Assembly: GCA_021018815.1 (NCBI GenBank) | Contig: JAITYX010000087.1 | Coordinates: forward strand, 930,001-994,000 | DNA: 64,000 nt | Reading direction: 5' to 3' | Source: Talinum fruticosum | Lineage: Eukaryota > Streptophyta > Magnoliopsida > Caryophyllales > Talinaceae | Shown here: positions 46,489 to 59,499 of the stretch, in pieces | How positions within the stretch are numbered: position 1 is the first letter of the stretch | Layout of the letters: each line of letters starts with the position of its first letter | Made by a program: the position numbers and the translations under genes | Notes under the pieces: generated by a model | The model's input: the letters and a program-made list of their open reading frames with translations, nothing else | Told to the model about the DNA's origin: nothing | Databases searched by the model: none

Positions 46489-48290
46489 GATAGGACATAA
46501 GTGTCTTTTCATTTTTTAGATTGTGGTTCAAGTGTAAAAAAAAAAAAAAAAAAAACTACTAAACCTGTAATTATGAATTAAAGAATGATCTAAGTGTAAA
46601 TCTCTCCCTTACTTAGTTCCACATCTTAAATGCAACCAGAAAGTTAGCTCATTTTACACTAACATAATGTACGTGACAATAAAAAAGGTCTCCGTATAAA
46701 AATATGAATTATTGACGTTTTATTACAATTTGTATAAACAAATGATAAGAAGTAGGGTAACAAACTATTAAAAAATCATATTTTAAGATACTAATTTATT
46801 ATTTATGAGACCTGAGAGATTTTATTTCCATTTGTCGACGCCATATAATTGTAAAGTGAGCATTCATAGGCGGATTTTCAATTTAAAAGATTTTAAAAAA
46901 TTATCAAAATGTGTGGTTATTGGACTATTGTTACTCCTGATATATGTTTTTTATTTGTTGTTTGGTTGTACAATATAATAAAAATTTTAAAAATAATAAA
47001 GATATGATGTGCATGTCATGTGACATCTACAAAAGATAATAATTTTTTTTTGTTTGTTAATAAATTTAAGAGCTTGAGAAAGAAGTATAACCCTATGAGC
47101 ACCTCTAATGGAGGAGATGTGATGAATGATGAGGTAGGGTGCAGTGATTATTGATGTGGCAAGTAACGGATAAATTAACCTCTGTCTAAAAGGTTGTGCA
47201 CCATGGGACGCCACCTACAAGTGTACAGGTCTTCCTGTGATGTAGTAGCTGCTAAGGTTATGGCCCTGTTGTATGTACTATTTTGTAGTAATTATCTTTA
47301 CATTTGATCCTTTCTTCCTCATCCAAGTGAATTCTTTCTAAAGTTGGGGAAGATAGAAGATAGAGAAAATTGGGGAGTGAGAGATAGAGTTGGGAATTCA
47401 AATAAGGACCTTACATTCTAGATTTACACCCTTCTTGTAGACAATCTACCATACAACATCAACAATTATTGGCTAAGAAAGGTGTTCAATAACCATAGAA
47501 AACTAATTGACACTTTTGTTTCATATACATGGAGGAAGGTCAATCTGAGCAAATTTGGTTTTGTCGGTATAAGCCCAAAGAAGGGGCGGCAAGAGTAGTC
47601 GAAGAGGGTGATGGCTCTTGGCTCTATAATGGCTTATTAGTAGTTAAATGGGCAAGATATAAGAGGCAAGGAATCAAGAAAGGTGGAGTTTGTAGACCTC
47701 CTAGCCTTCAACATTCAAACTGGGGAACGACGAAGAAGATAAAGCGGGTAGGTCATGTACTAAGCATCAAAAGGAAGATGCAATGATGAAGAAGACAAAA
47801 AGGAGTGCTCTATAATCTCTATAGGACGTGAACAGAAAAAAACTCTTAAAGTGTAGTAGGTCCGAAGCAAATATGGAGTGGCTTGCTAGAAGCTTGGTGG
47901 GAAAATCTCTGCAAATTGAAAATGCAATTATGATTCAAAACTCATTGTCAATCGAAGGAATAACTAATATCAATATTAGAGATTGTGGGGGTGACCTCTT
48001 CTTGCTAACATTTCCTTCCAAGGAGGTCATGGAGGATCTTTTGACTCAGCCACATAAACCGGAGAGATGCTTCATTGGGCTTAAGAATTAGGGCGAATTC
48101 AAAACTCCAAATTGGCGGAAAACTTGGATCTCCCGCTTTGTTATCCCACTCCAAGTTTGTCACAAGTGGATGAGGGCTCGTTAAACTTCAATTGCCTCGA
48201 ACAAGTCAAAATTTGTGGATTTACCGAGGTATTCACAAAGATGGAAGATGTTATTATAACATAGTCATCCCAAGATAACATCATGTTTAA
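46439..48290 (+). repeat. Segment repeated at 49,010 (copy 1)
   Basis: About 1.8 kb matches 49,010–50,457 plus 53,791–54,260. It starts with actaacttgagagagag, a (GA)n run (46,455–46,485) and a poly-A run (about 46,538–46,556), and ends in the LINE-like reading frame described separately. Near 47,090 the phrase gagcacctctaatggagg, following agaaagaagtataaccct, resembles a PIF/Harbinger terminus. Confidence 0.7.
47380..48290 (+). pseudogene. RRM-containing LINE-like ORF1 remnant, copy 1
   Basis: The + frames read VDNLPYNINNYWLRKVFNN (RNP2-like, about 47,440–47,500) and KFGFV (RNP1-like, near 47,550). After a frameshift they read KPKEGAARVVEEGDGSWLYN and LLVVKWARY, completing an RNA-recognition motif. 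From 47,870 comes MEWLARSLVGKSL … GDLFLLTFPSKEVMEDLL, the pattern of the domain after the RRM in plant LINE ORF1 or related retroelement proteins. Stops and frameshifts interrupt it, and no endonuclease or reverse transcriptase follows. The assignment is from domain order and wording. Confidence 0.55.
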
Positions 48291-49010
48291 CCATGGTTGA
48301 CATACATAATAACCCTGTTATACAATAACTTTTTATTCTATCTTGAAAATTTATTTAGGTGAATCCACGTAATTTCATATTCATTTTTATGTCAACATAT
48401 GTAAAGTTAACTATGATTCTAACTATTATAAGTATCTTATATTTAGGGTTTAGTGTTTAGCTTTATTAATTTAATATTTTAGATTGAGTAATTAAGATTT
48501 ATGATTTAAATAATATATATTTCTTTTAATCAATATATTTTGATTGAATAATAAAAAATTAAAACTTACAAATTAAAATTTTATAATATGAACTTAAAAT
48601 AATAATTTTACTTGAAATTTAAATTTGGTTTAAAATTAAATAATAAAAATGAATACATTATTTTTTGGTGTAAAAATAAATTAATTTATATAATAAGAGA
48701 AATTCATAATGCTACTATAAAAAAGAGACATGAATAAAAAAACTAAAATTTAAATGTGAAATAATTATTTTATTAAAAAAAGGTTTAAAAAATGATTTAC
48801 AACACAAATAATTAATTTTATATCTAAAGAAAAAAGTTATTTATAAAAATAATATGATTTAAAAATAAAATATATTTTATTTTTATCTAAAATAATTATT
48901 TTTGGAGAGAGATACGTAAGGGGGAAGAGGAGAGAGAGACACTAACATTGAGGAGAGGAGAGAGAGCCACGGACAACTAGAGAGAGAGAATAGAGAGAGA
49001 GCTGATAGGA
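48290..49010. other. AT-rich spacer, no gene seen
   Basis: Extremely AT-rich sequence between the two copies of the repeated segment, with GAGA-rich patches at 48,903–49,060. Confidence 0.5.
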
Positions 49011-49994
49011 GATGAGAGACTAACTTGAGCTCATGGGAGGAGAAAAAGAGAGAGAAAGAGAGTAGGACATTAGTGTCTTTTCATTTTTTGGATTGTGGCT
49101 CAAGTGTAAAAAAACTATTAAACTTATAATTATAAATTAAAGAATGATCTAAGTGTAAATCTCTCTTACTTAGTTTCACATCGTAAATGCAAGCTGGAAA
49201 GCTAACTCATTTTTACACCGACATACTATACGTGACAATAAAAAAAAAAAGGTCTCATTATAAAAATATGAGTTATTGCCATTTTAGTACCCTGTGTATA
49301 AACAAATGTACGAAGTAAGGTAACAAACTGTTAAAAAAAATCATATATCATGATACTAATTCATTATTTACGAGACCCGAGAGACTTTATTTTCATTTTT
49401 CGACGCCATATGATAATAAAGTGAGCATTTATAAGCGGATTTTCAATTTAAAAGATTTTAAAAAATTATCAAAATGCGTGGCTATTGGACTATTGTTACT
49501 CTTGATATATGTTTTTTATATTTTATTTGGTTGTAAAAATATAATAAAAATTTTAAAAATAATTGTGATATGATATGCATGTCATGTGACATCTACACAA
49601 GATAATAAATTTTCTTTTTGGTTGTTAATAAATTTAAGGGCTTGAAAAAGAAGTATAACCCTAAAAGCACCTCTAATGTATGAGATGTGATGAATCATGA
49701 GGAGGGGTGCAGTGATTATAGCTTTGGTAAGTAGCGGATAAATTAACCTCTGTCTAAAACGTTGTGCACAATGCACCGCTAGTTACAAGTAGGTACAGCT
49801 CACCCTGTGATGTAGTAGCCGCTAGGGCTCGGCCCTGTTGTTGTATGCACTATTTTGTAGTAATTATCTTTACATTTGATCCTTTCTTCCTCATCTAAGT
49901 GAATTCTTTCTAGAGTTGGGAAGATGGAAGAGAGAGAGAATTGGGGAGACAGAGATAGAGTTAGGAATTCAAAGAGGGACCTTATGTTCCGATT

Positions 49995-50457
49995 TACACC
50001 CTTCTTGTGGACAATCTACTATACAACATCAACAACTATTGGCTGAGAGAGGTGTTCGATAACCATAGAAAAAGTAATTGATACTTTTGTTTCATATACA
50101 TGGAGAAAGGGCAATCCAAGCAGATTTGGTTTTATTAGGTATAAACCGAAAGAAGAGGTGACAAGAGCAACTAAAGAGGTTGATGGGTCTTGACTATGTA
50201 ATGATAGATTAGTAGTTAAATGGGAAAGATACGAGAGGTAGGGAGTCAAGAAAGGTGGAGTCTCGTAGACCTCCTAGCCTTCAACATCTGAACTGGAGGA
50301 ACGACAAAGAAGATAAAGTGGGTAAGTCATGTACCAAGCATCAAAAGGAACATCCAAATAGAGGCAATAATGAAGAAGACAAAAAGGAGCGCGCTATAAT
50401 CTCTATAGGAGGTGAACAGAAAAAACTCTTAAAGGATAGTAGGTTAGAAACAAATAT
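49995..50457 (+). pseudogene. RRM LINE-like ORF1 remnant, copy 2, 5' part
   Basis: This is equivalent to 47,440–47,875: the RRM pieces around 50,005–50,235, then a degenerate linker to the insertion point. The continuation is at 53,791–54,260 (MEWLARSLV-like, LLTFPSKQVMEDLL-like). It has more stops than copy 1. Confidence 0.5.
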
Positions 50458-51994
50458 CACTACTACAGGAACTAGTTTTGACTACGGTTAAAAAATATAT
50501 TTAACTACGGTTAACCGGTGTTGTGTTTGTGGTCATCGTCGTATGTAACATCTTTTGCTATGGTTCAAAAACCATAATTAAGGATCACATATGATGACGG
50601 TTCATATGTAAGAACGGTCATCATATAGTTAACTATGACGACAGTTCTTATACTAGAACCGCCGTCATACGTCCCGCATAGAAATGCCAAAAATTGTTTA
50701 AGTAGGGGCATATGACGACGGTTTTAATATAAGAACCATTGTGATAGGTCTGAATTTTTTTATAGTTTTTTTATTTTTCATACCCCCTGTACAAAATATA
50801 TCATAAGTTACACGGAACAACCAATAGCCGCAATTTTCCAATATATTCAAAAGTTTCCCACTTACTACAACCACAACAAGTTCCATTGAACAAGTTCGAG
50901 AACACAATTCCATAATTTTCACAATAAGTTCTAGCAATGAATATATTACAATGATGTGAAATTATAATACAAAGAGACTCTTTCATTATTTATGTGAAAA
51001 AGTTCATCTCTATTTACCCGAAGTGATGCATTTGTAGTAGATTTAGTTATATTATTGTCTTTATGACGACATTGCTTGCTTGGACTTGTTGCAAAGGTAG
51101 CCTAGACAACATATATACATCATATTTGCAATCCACGCTACCTCTGCACGAACTTCCAAGTAAGCAATATAGTCATAAAGACAAGCACATAACTCAATTT
51201 ACTAAAAAGCATCTCTTTAGGAAAAAGAGATGAACCTTTCAAGGCAAACTATCTTAGTTGTCAGAAAATACAATGAGAAAATCAGGGACGAAGGTAACAT
51301 TCATGAGCTTAGTACTTTTAACCCTCATCTAATGTTGATCTTCTAGCCCGCCACTCGGAGAGCTTAGTTCTTTGTTTGCTTGCTTGGAGTTTGTGCAGGG
51401 GTAGAGGTGGACAACCTCATTTCTTCTTAGGGAGGTTCCTCTTATTTTCCTTATGGAGGTTCCTCCATTTCTCCTTCGATAAGTTCCTTCGGACCGGAGA
51501 AGAACGAGAGAAAGGGCCCTCCACCGATTCACCGATCTCTAGGGGGAACAGACAATGAGCTCATGCTTGAAGTGGCGCCTCGCCCGCCGTGTCACTTGCC
51601 GATGAGTGTGAATTGCTAGCCTGGATTTCTACAAGATGGTCAAAGTGGCGCTCTACCCAGGCTTCAAGGAGGTCCCGGTTGAAACGCAACACAGCTTATT
51701 TGAGAGTATGAGCTTTGTCAAAGTCTACAAAATCCAACTCCATGGCATCATCAATCGGATAGTTGTAGAATGTCTTCGCAATGAGGGACGGGCAGCAATT
51801 GGCAACAAGCAGCTTGCTCGACACTCGTCCTTATTGAAAGCATGGGACGATTTCTCGTAACCATCGGGAAGTGCTCGTAACTCATTTTCACTATGATCGA
51901 AGGAGGGAGTTAAATTAAAGAATTATTCTTACCAACTCCCTCAATAAAGTCTCGACTCCTCTTCTCATTCAAAGAATTTTTGCTTCCAATTGTT

Positions 51995-52000
<6 letters not shown>

Positions 52001-52066
<66 letters not shown>
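52001..52066. repeat. (TA)n microsatellite
   Basis: About 33 TA dinucleotides inside the CACTA element, just left of the foldback. Confidence 0.95.
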
Positions 52067-52069
<3 letters not shown>

Positions 52070-52116
52070 TTCTTTTGCTTCCATTTTTTATGTATTATAC
52101 ATTATAAAAAACTAGA

Positions 52117-52646
52117 CATGATTTTATTTGAAATTTTACATAATGCATAAAACAAATTAATATGAATAAAATGTTGAGGTCATCACTTTAATTCGCTTTA
52201 ACGACCCCAAGACATATATACAACCGGAGTTCCTATAATCCTTGTTGTATTTAACAATGAGATCGGGTTCACTAGGAAAAACATAGAGTCTATGTACATT
52301 GTGGGTCAAGTACACGAATAAAGGGAAAGGGATAAAGGCTTTATTAAACAAAAATGTGATAAATAATAGGGAATTATTACTAATTTTGTGATTGTTTACC
52401 ACCTTTTTCTCCTATAAAGCTTTTATCCCTTTTCCCTTTTTTATGTACTAACTCACGGTTCAAATAGACTCTATGTCTTGCCTAGTGAATCCGAACTCAT
52501 TGCTAAAGTCAATAAGAGTTACGTGAACTCCAGTTCTAGTTATGTCTTGGGTTATTAAAGCAAACTAAATGGATAGTGTGAACATTTAATTGATATTCAT
52601 TATTGTCTTATGCATTACGTAAACTTCAAAAAAATCATGTACTCTA
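52117..52646. repeat. Large imperfect foldback inside CACTA element
   Basis: The left arm (about 52,117–52,343) and right arm (about 52,416–52,646) are reverse complements at roughly 75–80 % identity by eye. Matching landmarks are catgattttatt…tgcataa / ttatgcatt…aaatcatg, gtttttcctagtgaac-type stretches, and the innermost aaagggaaagggataaagg / ctttatcccttttccctt. The loop is about 70 nt. No coding potential. Confidence 0.75.
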
Positions 52647-54259
52647 GTTTATGATCATGTAAAATACAACAAACTTGCACCCAAAAAGAAACTGGAAATT
52701 TAGGTAATTGGATAAATTAGTCCACCCCCAATTTCAACTCACCAAAATAATAATTTGATAAAAAATTTATCTTTATGACAAGTATTTGCGTAGATCCCTA
52801 TATCCAAATACCTTTCTTATTTTTTACATTTAACATTTATATTTTCTCCCTATTGATCCTTAAACATATAACCATAAAGTTTTTTATTTTCTCAAACTCT
52901 AAACCATAAATATTTTTATTTCTCTAAACCCTAAACAAATTTGGATGCACTCTTTTGATCTACAATCCTTAACTATCATATTTTGCTTTAATTACTACAA
53001 ATCCTAAACTCCTAAACCCATTTCTCAAAATCTCAAATATTTCACGATTTTTCAACTTAATAAACTAAACAAAAGTTACCCACATTCTCAATATTCAATA
53101 TTTCAATAAAGATTTAACATTTCAATAATCTCAAACATTACCCACATTCTCAACATTCAAATAATTATCGCAAATACATTCAACATTTAACTATAATACA
53201 TTTTGTAAATAACTTAAAGCGAAAAATAAGAAAGGATAGAGATTCATACCTAAGAAGCGACAACGGCGAGGGTGAGGAAAGGATTGACAGCAAGAATTAG
53301 TTTGAGGAGATCTATACTTAAAAGAGACGACAGAAAACTATGAACAAATGAAAGATTAAGAGAGAGGAGATCTAAATGGCGAGGGTGAGGAGAGGCTTAC
53401 CAATTCAAGTCGACCGGCAAGGAAACTACGAATTCCAAATCCGAGGAGGTATGTGGAGGAGATAAAACCGTAGAAAGTGATAAGACTAAGAGTAGATGTA
53501 AGTAGGCGTGGAAATAACAGGTATGTTCTTGTGTTATTTAATCTGATATGAAAGACATATGACAACACTTATTTCATAGAAACATCGTCATATGCGACAT
53601 TTCACGATGGTTCTATTAAAGAACCGTCATTAAATGTTTCAAGCAATACATATGACGATGGTTCGTATGAAAGAACCGTCGTCATATGTTTATGTTATTT
53701 ACAAAAATATCACCGGTCCAGTTTTCATAACGGTTTGTCTTTTCAACCGTAGTTAAAGACCCATCATTGAAAGTGATTCCTGTAGTAGTCTATGGAGTGG
53801 CTTGCTAGAAGCTTGGTGAGAAATTCTCTGCAAGCCGAAAGTGCAATTACAATTTAAAACTCATTGGCAGCTCAAGGAATAACCGATATCACTCGTTAGA
53901 GCTTTAGGGGTAACCTCTTCTTGCTAACATTTCCCTCCAAACAGGTCATGGAGGACCTTCTAACTCAGCCACATAAACCGGGAGAGGCTTCATTAGGCTT
54001 AAGAATTGGAGCGAATTTGACACTCCAAATTGGCGAGAAAACTTGGATCTCCTCGCTTTAGTATCCCATTTCACCTCTAGTCAATTGAAAACTTTGTTAA
54101 AATTGGTCAAATATAGGGAAAGTTTGTTACGGTGGATGAGGCCTCGTTAAACTTCGGTTGCCTCGAACAAGTCAAAATTTGTGTATTTATAGAGGTATTC
54201 GCAAAGATTGAAGAGGAGTTTATAATGGAGGAAGGGAAAGGATCCTACTTAATGAGTGC

Positions 54260-55965
54260 AACTAAAGTTGACAATCCCATTGAGAGGGAGGGGAGTTTCT
54301 CCCTATAAATATAAATTATAATACACCCTTTATCCAAGAGGTCGAAAAAATCATTATTAGAAGACTCTTTTCATAAGAAGACAACAAGCACATCGAAATC
54401 GTGCCAGTTACTCTAGAGATCATACCATCTATTTGATCGAAATGAAAAATCAAATCAAGTCAACTTGATTGAGACTCAAGTCACATAGGTGTTCTTTCAA
54501 GAACAACCACATATATTGAATAAGATGACTTCTATTTATTTATTTGTAACAAATACAAAAATCATACTCAGATTTTCTCATATTAATATAAATCAAATTC
54601 TTCTATATTTCTTGTCTTTATTTATTAAACACTCAAAATGTGTTGATAGAATATTATGACAGTTTCAAGCATGCATGTAACTAGGGGTAGAGCTACAATA
54701 TTACTATGGCTGTCTAGGTTAAGATACCTAAGGACCCAAACTCACTCATAAACCAATGATATAAAACGTTAACTTCGAAGTGTTGTCACATAAAAATTAA
54801 GACAGAATATTTTAGAAAAACATGTAACACTTTAATTGTTTAATTGAGTTATATCGTCTCTCCCGGTCTCTATCCCTCTCTCTCTCATGTGAAAAGGTAA
54901 TGTTTTTTAAAAAGAGAGAAATAATTTTATTGAGAAATTACAAAAATACTATTGCATAATTTAAGTATTAAATTGATAGAGAGGAAAAATAAAATAAATG
55001 CTATAAGATGATGGAGTGAATAAAAAATAATTAAATTATAAATTTATTTGATTTGGGTAACATATTACAAAATAAAGTCTTATAATCTAAAGTATAATAT
55101 TTGTAATTTTTTTCAAAATTTTATAAATAAATAATATATATATATATATATGAATATCTTTTATGAAATTATTTTTGTTGTATTTTATCCATTTGAGTTG
55201 GATCGAGCCAATTTTATGTTTCGTTAATTGAAAAGAAAATAAGCTGAAAAGAAAGAAAAGAAGTAATGAAGTGGTTATGGTGATACAATATACTATTTCA
55301 AGATAACAAGTCAGAATGTTAAATGCCAAGGAATTTTTGATTTCAAATGAGCGTAACAAGTTCTCTGATATGATTATTTCAAACATGTAATAACCAAAAT
55401 AGGAGGCTATAACTAATGAAAGTGAAATTATTGTGTTACTAATGTGCTTTTTTCAAATTTAAATAAATTAGAAGATTTATCAAGTAAGAATGAACGTACA
55501 TCATGTCGAAATTTAGTGAATAAAACTGACATTTTAACTATATTAGACATTAAGTTCTATCCGTCCTCTCGGCGTTGCACACTAAACTTGAAGAAATTAT
55601 GTCACTAAAATAGGCGCCCTTTTTCCCAGTTTTATGTTCCTCTTTGGCGACATTTTGAAAATTTATCAGTCCTTGTGTGCCACGTTCTCTTCAGCTTCAA
55701 ACATTCAGTACTATTTTATTGCACAGGTCAACCAAGTTCAACCCTAAAACTCACGTAGGTCCTTCAATGTATTGAGGAGGGAAATGAGTGGAAAAAGATA
55801 TTATATTTCAATGACTTTTCCAATACAAAGAAATTAGGATACAGCAGCCAGAATTGACATTTGGTTCCTTGACAGTAATTTGGCAAAAAGATGCGGCAAT
55901 AAGTCCATTAAGTGGGCAATGATTTCCTAGGAGATTATCACCATCTAAAAGTGTATTTCAGACTG
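54260..55965. other. AT-rich stretch, no gene seen
   Basis: There is no supported feature. The minus ORF 55,087–55,386 is Ile/Leu/Phe-rich random AT sequence. A short (TA)n lies at 55,132–55,151. Confidence 0.4.
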
Positions 55966-55967
55966 CA

Positions 55968-56540
55968 ATAATTACTTAGTTCCACATCTTAAATGCAATC
56001 AGAAACTTAACTCAGTTCACATTGACATACTGTACGTGATAATAAAAAAATTTTAAAAATCTCATCATAAAAATATGAGTTATTGATGTTTTCCTACCTT
56101 GTGTATACATAAATGATAAAAAGTCTTTCAAATCTCGTAATAATAAATAAGTACCCTGAGTTATAATTTTTTAACAATTTATTACTTTAAAAATTTTTTA
56201 AAGTAAGGTAGCAAACTATTAAAAAAATCGTATTTTAGGATATTAATTTATTATTTACGAGATTTGAAAGACTTTTTTTCCTTTGACAACATCTAATAGT
56301 AAAGTGTCAAAATTTAGAGGCAAATTTTTAGTTTAAAAGATTTTGAAAAATTATTGAAATCGGTGGGTATTGGACTATTGTTAGTCTTGATATAGGTTTT
56401 TATTTTTTTATTTGTCTACAAATATAATAAAAATTTTAAAAATAATAGTGATATGATGTGCATGTCATGTAACATCTACAGAGGATAATAATTTTTTTTA
56501 TTGTTAATAAATCTAAGGGCTTGAGAAAGAAGTATAGTTC
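55968..56540 (+). repeat. Third, partial copy of the repeated segment
   Basis: This matches 46,605–47,090 and 49,165–49,670 (…cttagttccacatcttaaatgcaa…, and gataataattttttttattgttaataaatctaagggcttg). It ends exactly at the Harbinger insertion. It carries an extra 120-bp stretch near 56,120–56,215 with a local inverted repeat (tttcaaatctcgtaataa / ttatttacgagatttgaaa). Confidence 0.65.
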
Positions 56541-56959
56541 TAACAACATCTCCAATGAGTGAGCCTGTTTTAGGCTCACCCATAGAGGACCTACAGATGA
56601 CACATCAGCGAAGGGTTTGCTTTTTCTTTCTCCTAAATCCTTACTTCCCAATAAGGCTCACCTATTTAAATAATCATCATGGAGCCCACTCATCAACATA
56701 TTTAATTATTTTCACATCTTATATTTTGTATTGTTATTTATTTTTATAAATATATAAAAAAATTATTTGGTGCACTACGAAAATTAAATGAATTAATTTA
56801 GGTTATGAAAATTTTTAAACAAGTGATACAATAATATTTTAAATTAAATTAAATAAAAAAAGATACAATAATAATTGCAATGTTACTACAATAATGCAAC
56901 ACGTAAATATGGGGAAAATAAAATACGAAAAAATTCAACGTTAACGAAATACGGACAAT

Positions 56960-58331
56960 ATGAAAAAAAAAATAGATCACTCATTTCTCTATAGCGCCAA
57001 ATTTCGTTTCCATATTTATTCAACCAAGTCCGTTTGCGGACGTGCATGAGTTCCGTTCTCTCTAACTTCAGCTGATTTTCGAAGTAAGTTGCATAACATG
57101 GGTGATGGTCATGTTGGACATTAGATGCCGGGGTGCATGCCTCCACTTGCTCATAATCGTAATCATAAGCAATGTTGTATTAATCTCGTTCATCTTCGAC
57201 GATCATGTTGTGGAGTATTATACAAGTTTTCATTACTTTACCTATGTCATCTTACTCCATTAAGCGACAAGGGCCACGAATAATTCCAAAACGAGCTTGT
57301 AAGACACCAAACGCTCGTTCCACATCCTTCCTTACACCCTCTTGTAGTTCGAGCAAATAATTTTGCTTTTGGACCTTGTGGTAGTGGGATCGTTTTGACA
57401 AATGTAGCCCATTTCGGATATATACCATCCGACGGAAAATATGGGATGATATACATATGACCATTGACAACATATTCGCATTTCGGAGCTTGATTTTGAT
57501 ATAACTCTTGGAACACCGGGGACAGATCGAGGACGTTGATGTCATTGAGACTTCCCGGGCATCCGAAGAATGCATGCCATATCCAAAGATCATATGAAGC
57601 CCATGCTTCAAGAATAATTGTTGGCACTTTGTATATATCTTTAGCGAAGGCTGCTTTCCATGTCTGTTGGACAATTTTGCCACTCCCAATACATACAATC
57701 AATACTTCCCAACATTCCTAGGAAATCACGGGCATCCCCTACGGCTAAGAGACAATCGAAATCAGCTTGAGTTGGCTTTCTCAAGTACTCATGTCCAAAA
57801 ACATTAATGACGCATTCCGCAAACTTTTTCATGCACTCAAGTGTTGTACTCTCACCTATTTTCAAGTATTCATCCACATAATCGGCAGATATACCATACG
57901 CCAACATCCTCATAGCTGCGGTACACTTAGTTAGTGGTGACAAGTCTGGCCGACCAAGTGCATCATACTTTAACTTAAAGTAATCGAGTAATTCTCGAGG
58001 GCTTGTACTATGCGAACAAATAAATGTTTTCGGATTCGGAATCTATGACGAAATTATTGCTCTGTATACACGGGTTCATCTGCAAAATAATCTTCATACA
58101 AGCGATTGTGAGCTTCTTCTCAATTTCTTCGAATATATCTTTTTTTCTTACGTGGCTTGGATGAAGATGAAGGTTCTATCGATTCCGTAGCTTGTAAAAT
58201 CTTAAGCATATGTTGGAATTCATTCTCATCGTCAAGTAATTCTTCCAAAAAGGCATATCATCATCGGACTCTTCAATTATCCATGTCAAGCCATCCGAAG
58301 ATGGTGATGAAGATGTAGATAGATGATCCAT
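56960..58331 (-). pseudogene. Harbinger (HARBI1/DDE_4) transposase, broken
   Basis: The minus-strand gene starts MDHLSTSSSPSSDG (58,331). After an early frameshift and stop it shows an Arg/Lys stretch and then PLTKCTAAMRMLAYGISADY. The catalytic core follows: GSIDCMYWEWQNCP (first Asp, about 57,705), DLWIWHAFFGCPGSLNDINV (second Asp, about 57,545) and EGVRKDVERAFGVLQARFGI (Glu, about 57,315). After an in-frame TAA at 57,252 the C-terminal part continues with GKVMKTCIILHNMIVEDER and ends near 56,960 (EIWRYREMSDLF). The DDE triad is retained although separated by frameshifts (near 57,650 and 57,355) and stops. The enzyme would cut and paste DNA; this copy is dead. The second Harbinger gene (Myb-like) is not found. 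Confidence 0.85.
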
Positions 58332-58977
58332 TGTCTAACACCTGTGCAAATATAATATTAATAGTGAAAATAACATTAGACGAAAGGTATGATGAAAAGC
58401 AAATTGAAATTTTTCATTACACAAATAAAAGTTGTTACAAAAGTTTTCACATAAATGAAGTTGAGAAAATTACTTGGAAGCTAAGAAACAAACATAGAGT
58501 TATGCCATATCTAATTTCAACTATAATTAAAATTAATTATACGACTAGTCCTATTCAAGGTAAGGAGAAAGATTTACTCATACGTTTGACGATACTAGCT
58601 CAAAATCTTATCCCGCACACCTCTAAAATATTCTCGCTTCTCTGTAAGACATGCTATCAAGGTTCATCCTCATAAATTTGTCCCCCATTCAAATTGTTTA
58701 CGCTGCTCATATTCACGTCGGAGGCGAACCGACTCTTCACTGCATCTCGCCTTCCTTGCTCGCTTCCTTCACATAGTCACGCAATATCTCGCTCCTCTCC
58801 TTTGCGGTTGTAGTCATTTTAGATAGTTGATTAGCCACCAAATCACATATTCAATTAACCATAAATACATATTCATGTAATATTTGTTCATATAATTTTT
58901 TAATTTTATTATGGTCATAAATTTGTTACATAATGAACATATTCACATAAATATTAATTCGGCTTTTAAAATAACAA

Positions 58978-58978
<1 letters not shown>

Positions 58979-59044
<66 letters not shown>
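58979..59044. repeat. (TA)n microsatellite
   Basis: About 32 TA dinucleotides, upstream of the transposase start within the Harbinger element. Confidence 0.95.
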
Positions 59045-59048
<4 letters not shown>

Positions 59049-59499
59049 CAATTTGCTTCACTTCTATATTGATTTACACACCTCCATCACTCCTACAAAC
59101 ATATTACAAAAATAATTATTTTAAAACGCATAATCAACAAAATATTCATCTATCTCATCAAAATATAGCAAAATGAAATAAAAACATTTTAGAATTGGAT
59201 AAGAAAATCTTACTATATTTTCTTCACTTCAATATTCACAAACTAACCATGTGAGAATGAAATGATGTAAGTTAGTTGTCAATTTAATAGGTATTTATAC
59301 AAGTAAAAATACACAAAAATAATTACAAAAATAATAACTCAAAAAATTACCGTTGTAAAAAATAAATAAATAAATTACAACGACTATTTTATAGCCATTG
59401 TACAGCAGAAATCAATTCTGTGGTTAATAATTTGAAACCATGGTGGAATTTTCAAGAATAATTAATTATTTATCAGCTCATTTTTTATGTTAATTAATT

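Larger units (their letters stand above)
50458..53790 (+). mobile_element. CACTA (En/Spm) element, 3,333 bp, non-autonomous
   Basis: The left terminus is CACTACTACAGGAACTAG; the right terminus is GATTCCTGTAGTAGTC (last base changed from G). TAT target duplications lie at 50,455–50,457 and 53,791–53,793. Subterminal gacgacggttc/aaccgtcgtcat motifs occur within about 250 bp of each end. The interior has no recognisable transposase. The largest + ORF (51,636–51,860, starting MVKVALYPGFKEV) lies next to a purine/GC-richer stretch (51,300–51,880) that may be captured or relic gene sequence, but I cannot identify it. A (TA)n tract and a large foldback occupy 52,001–52,646. Confidence 0.9.
49010..54260 (+). 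repeat. Segment copy 2, interrupted by a CACTA element
   Basis: 49,010–50,457 and 53,791–54,260 together align with 46,460–48,290. The break falls inside the reading frame: AAACAAATAT before the insertion and TATGGAGTGGCTTGC after it, where copy 1 reads GCAAATATGGAGTGGC without interruption. The minus ORF 49,582–49,776 has a counterpart at 46,987–47,214, but both run antisense in non-coding repeat. Confidence 0.75.
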
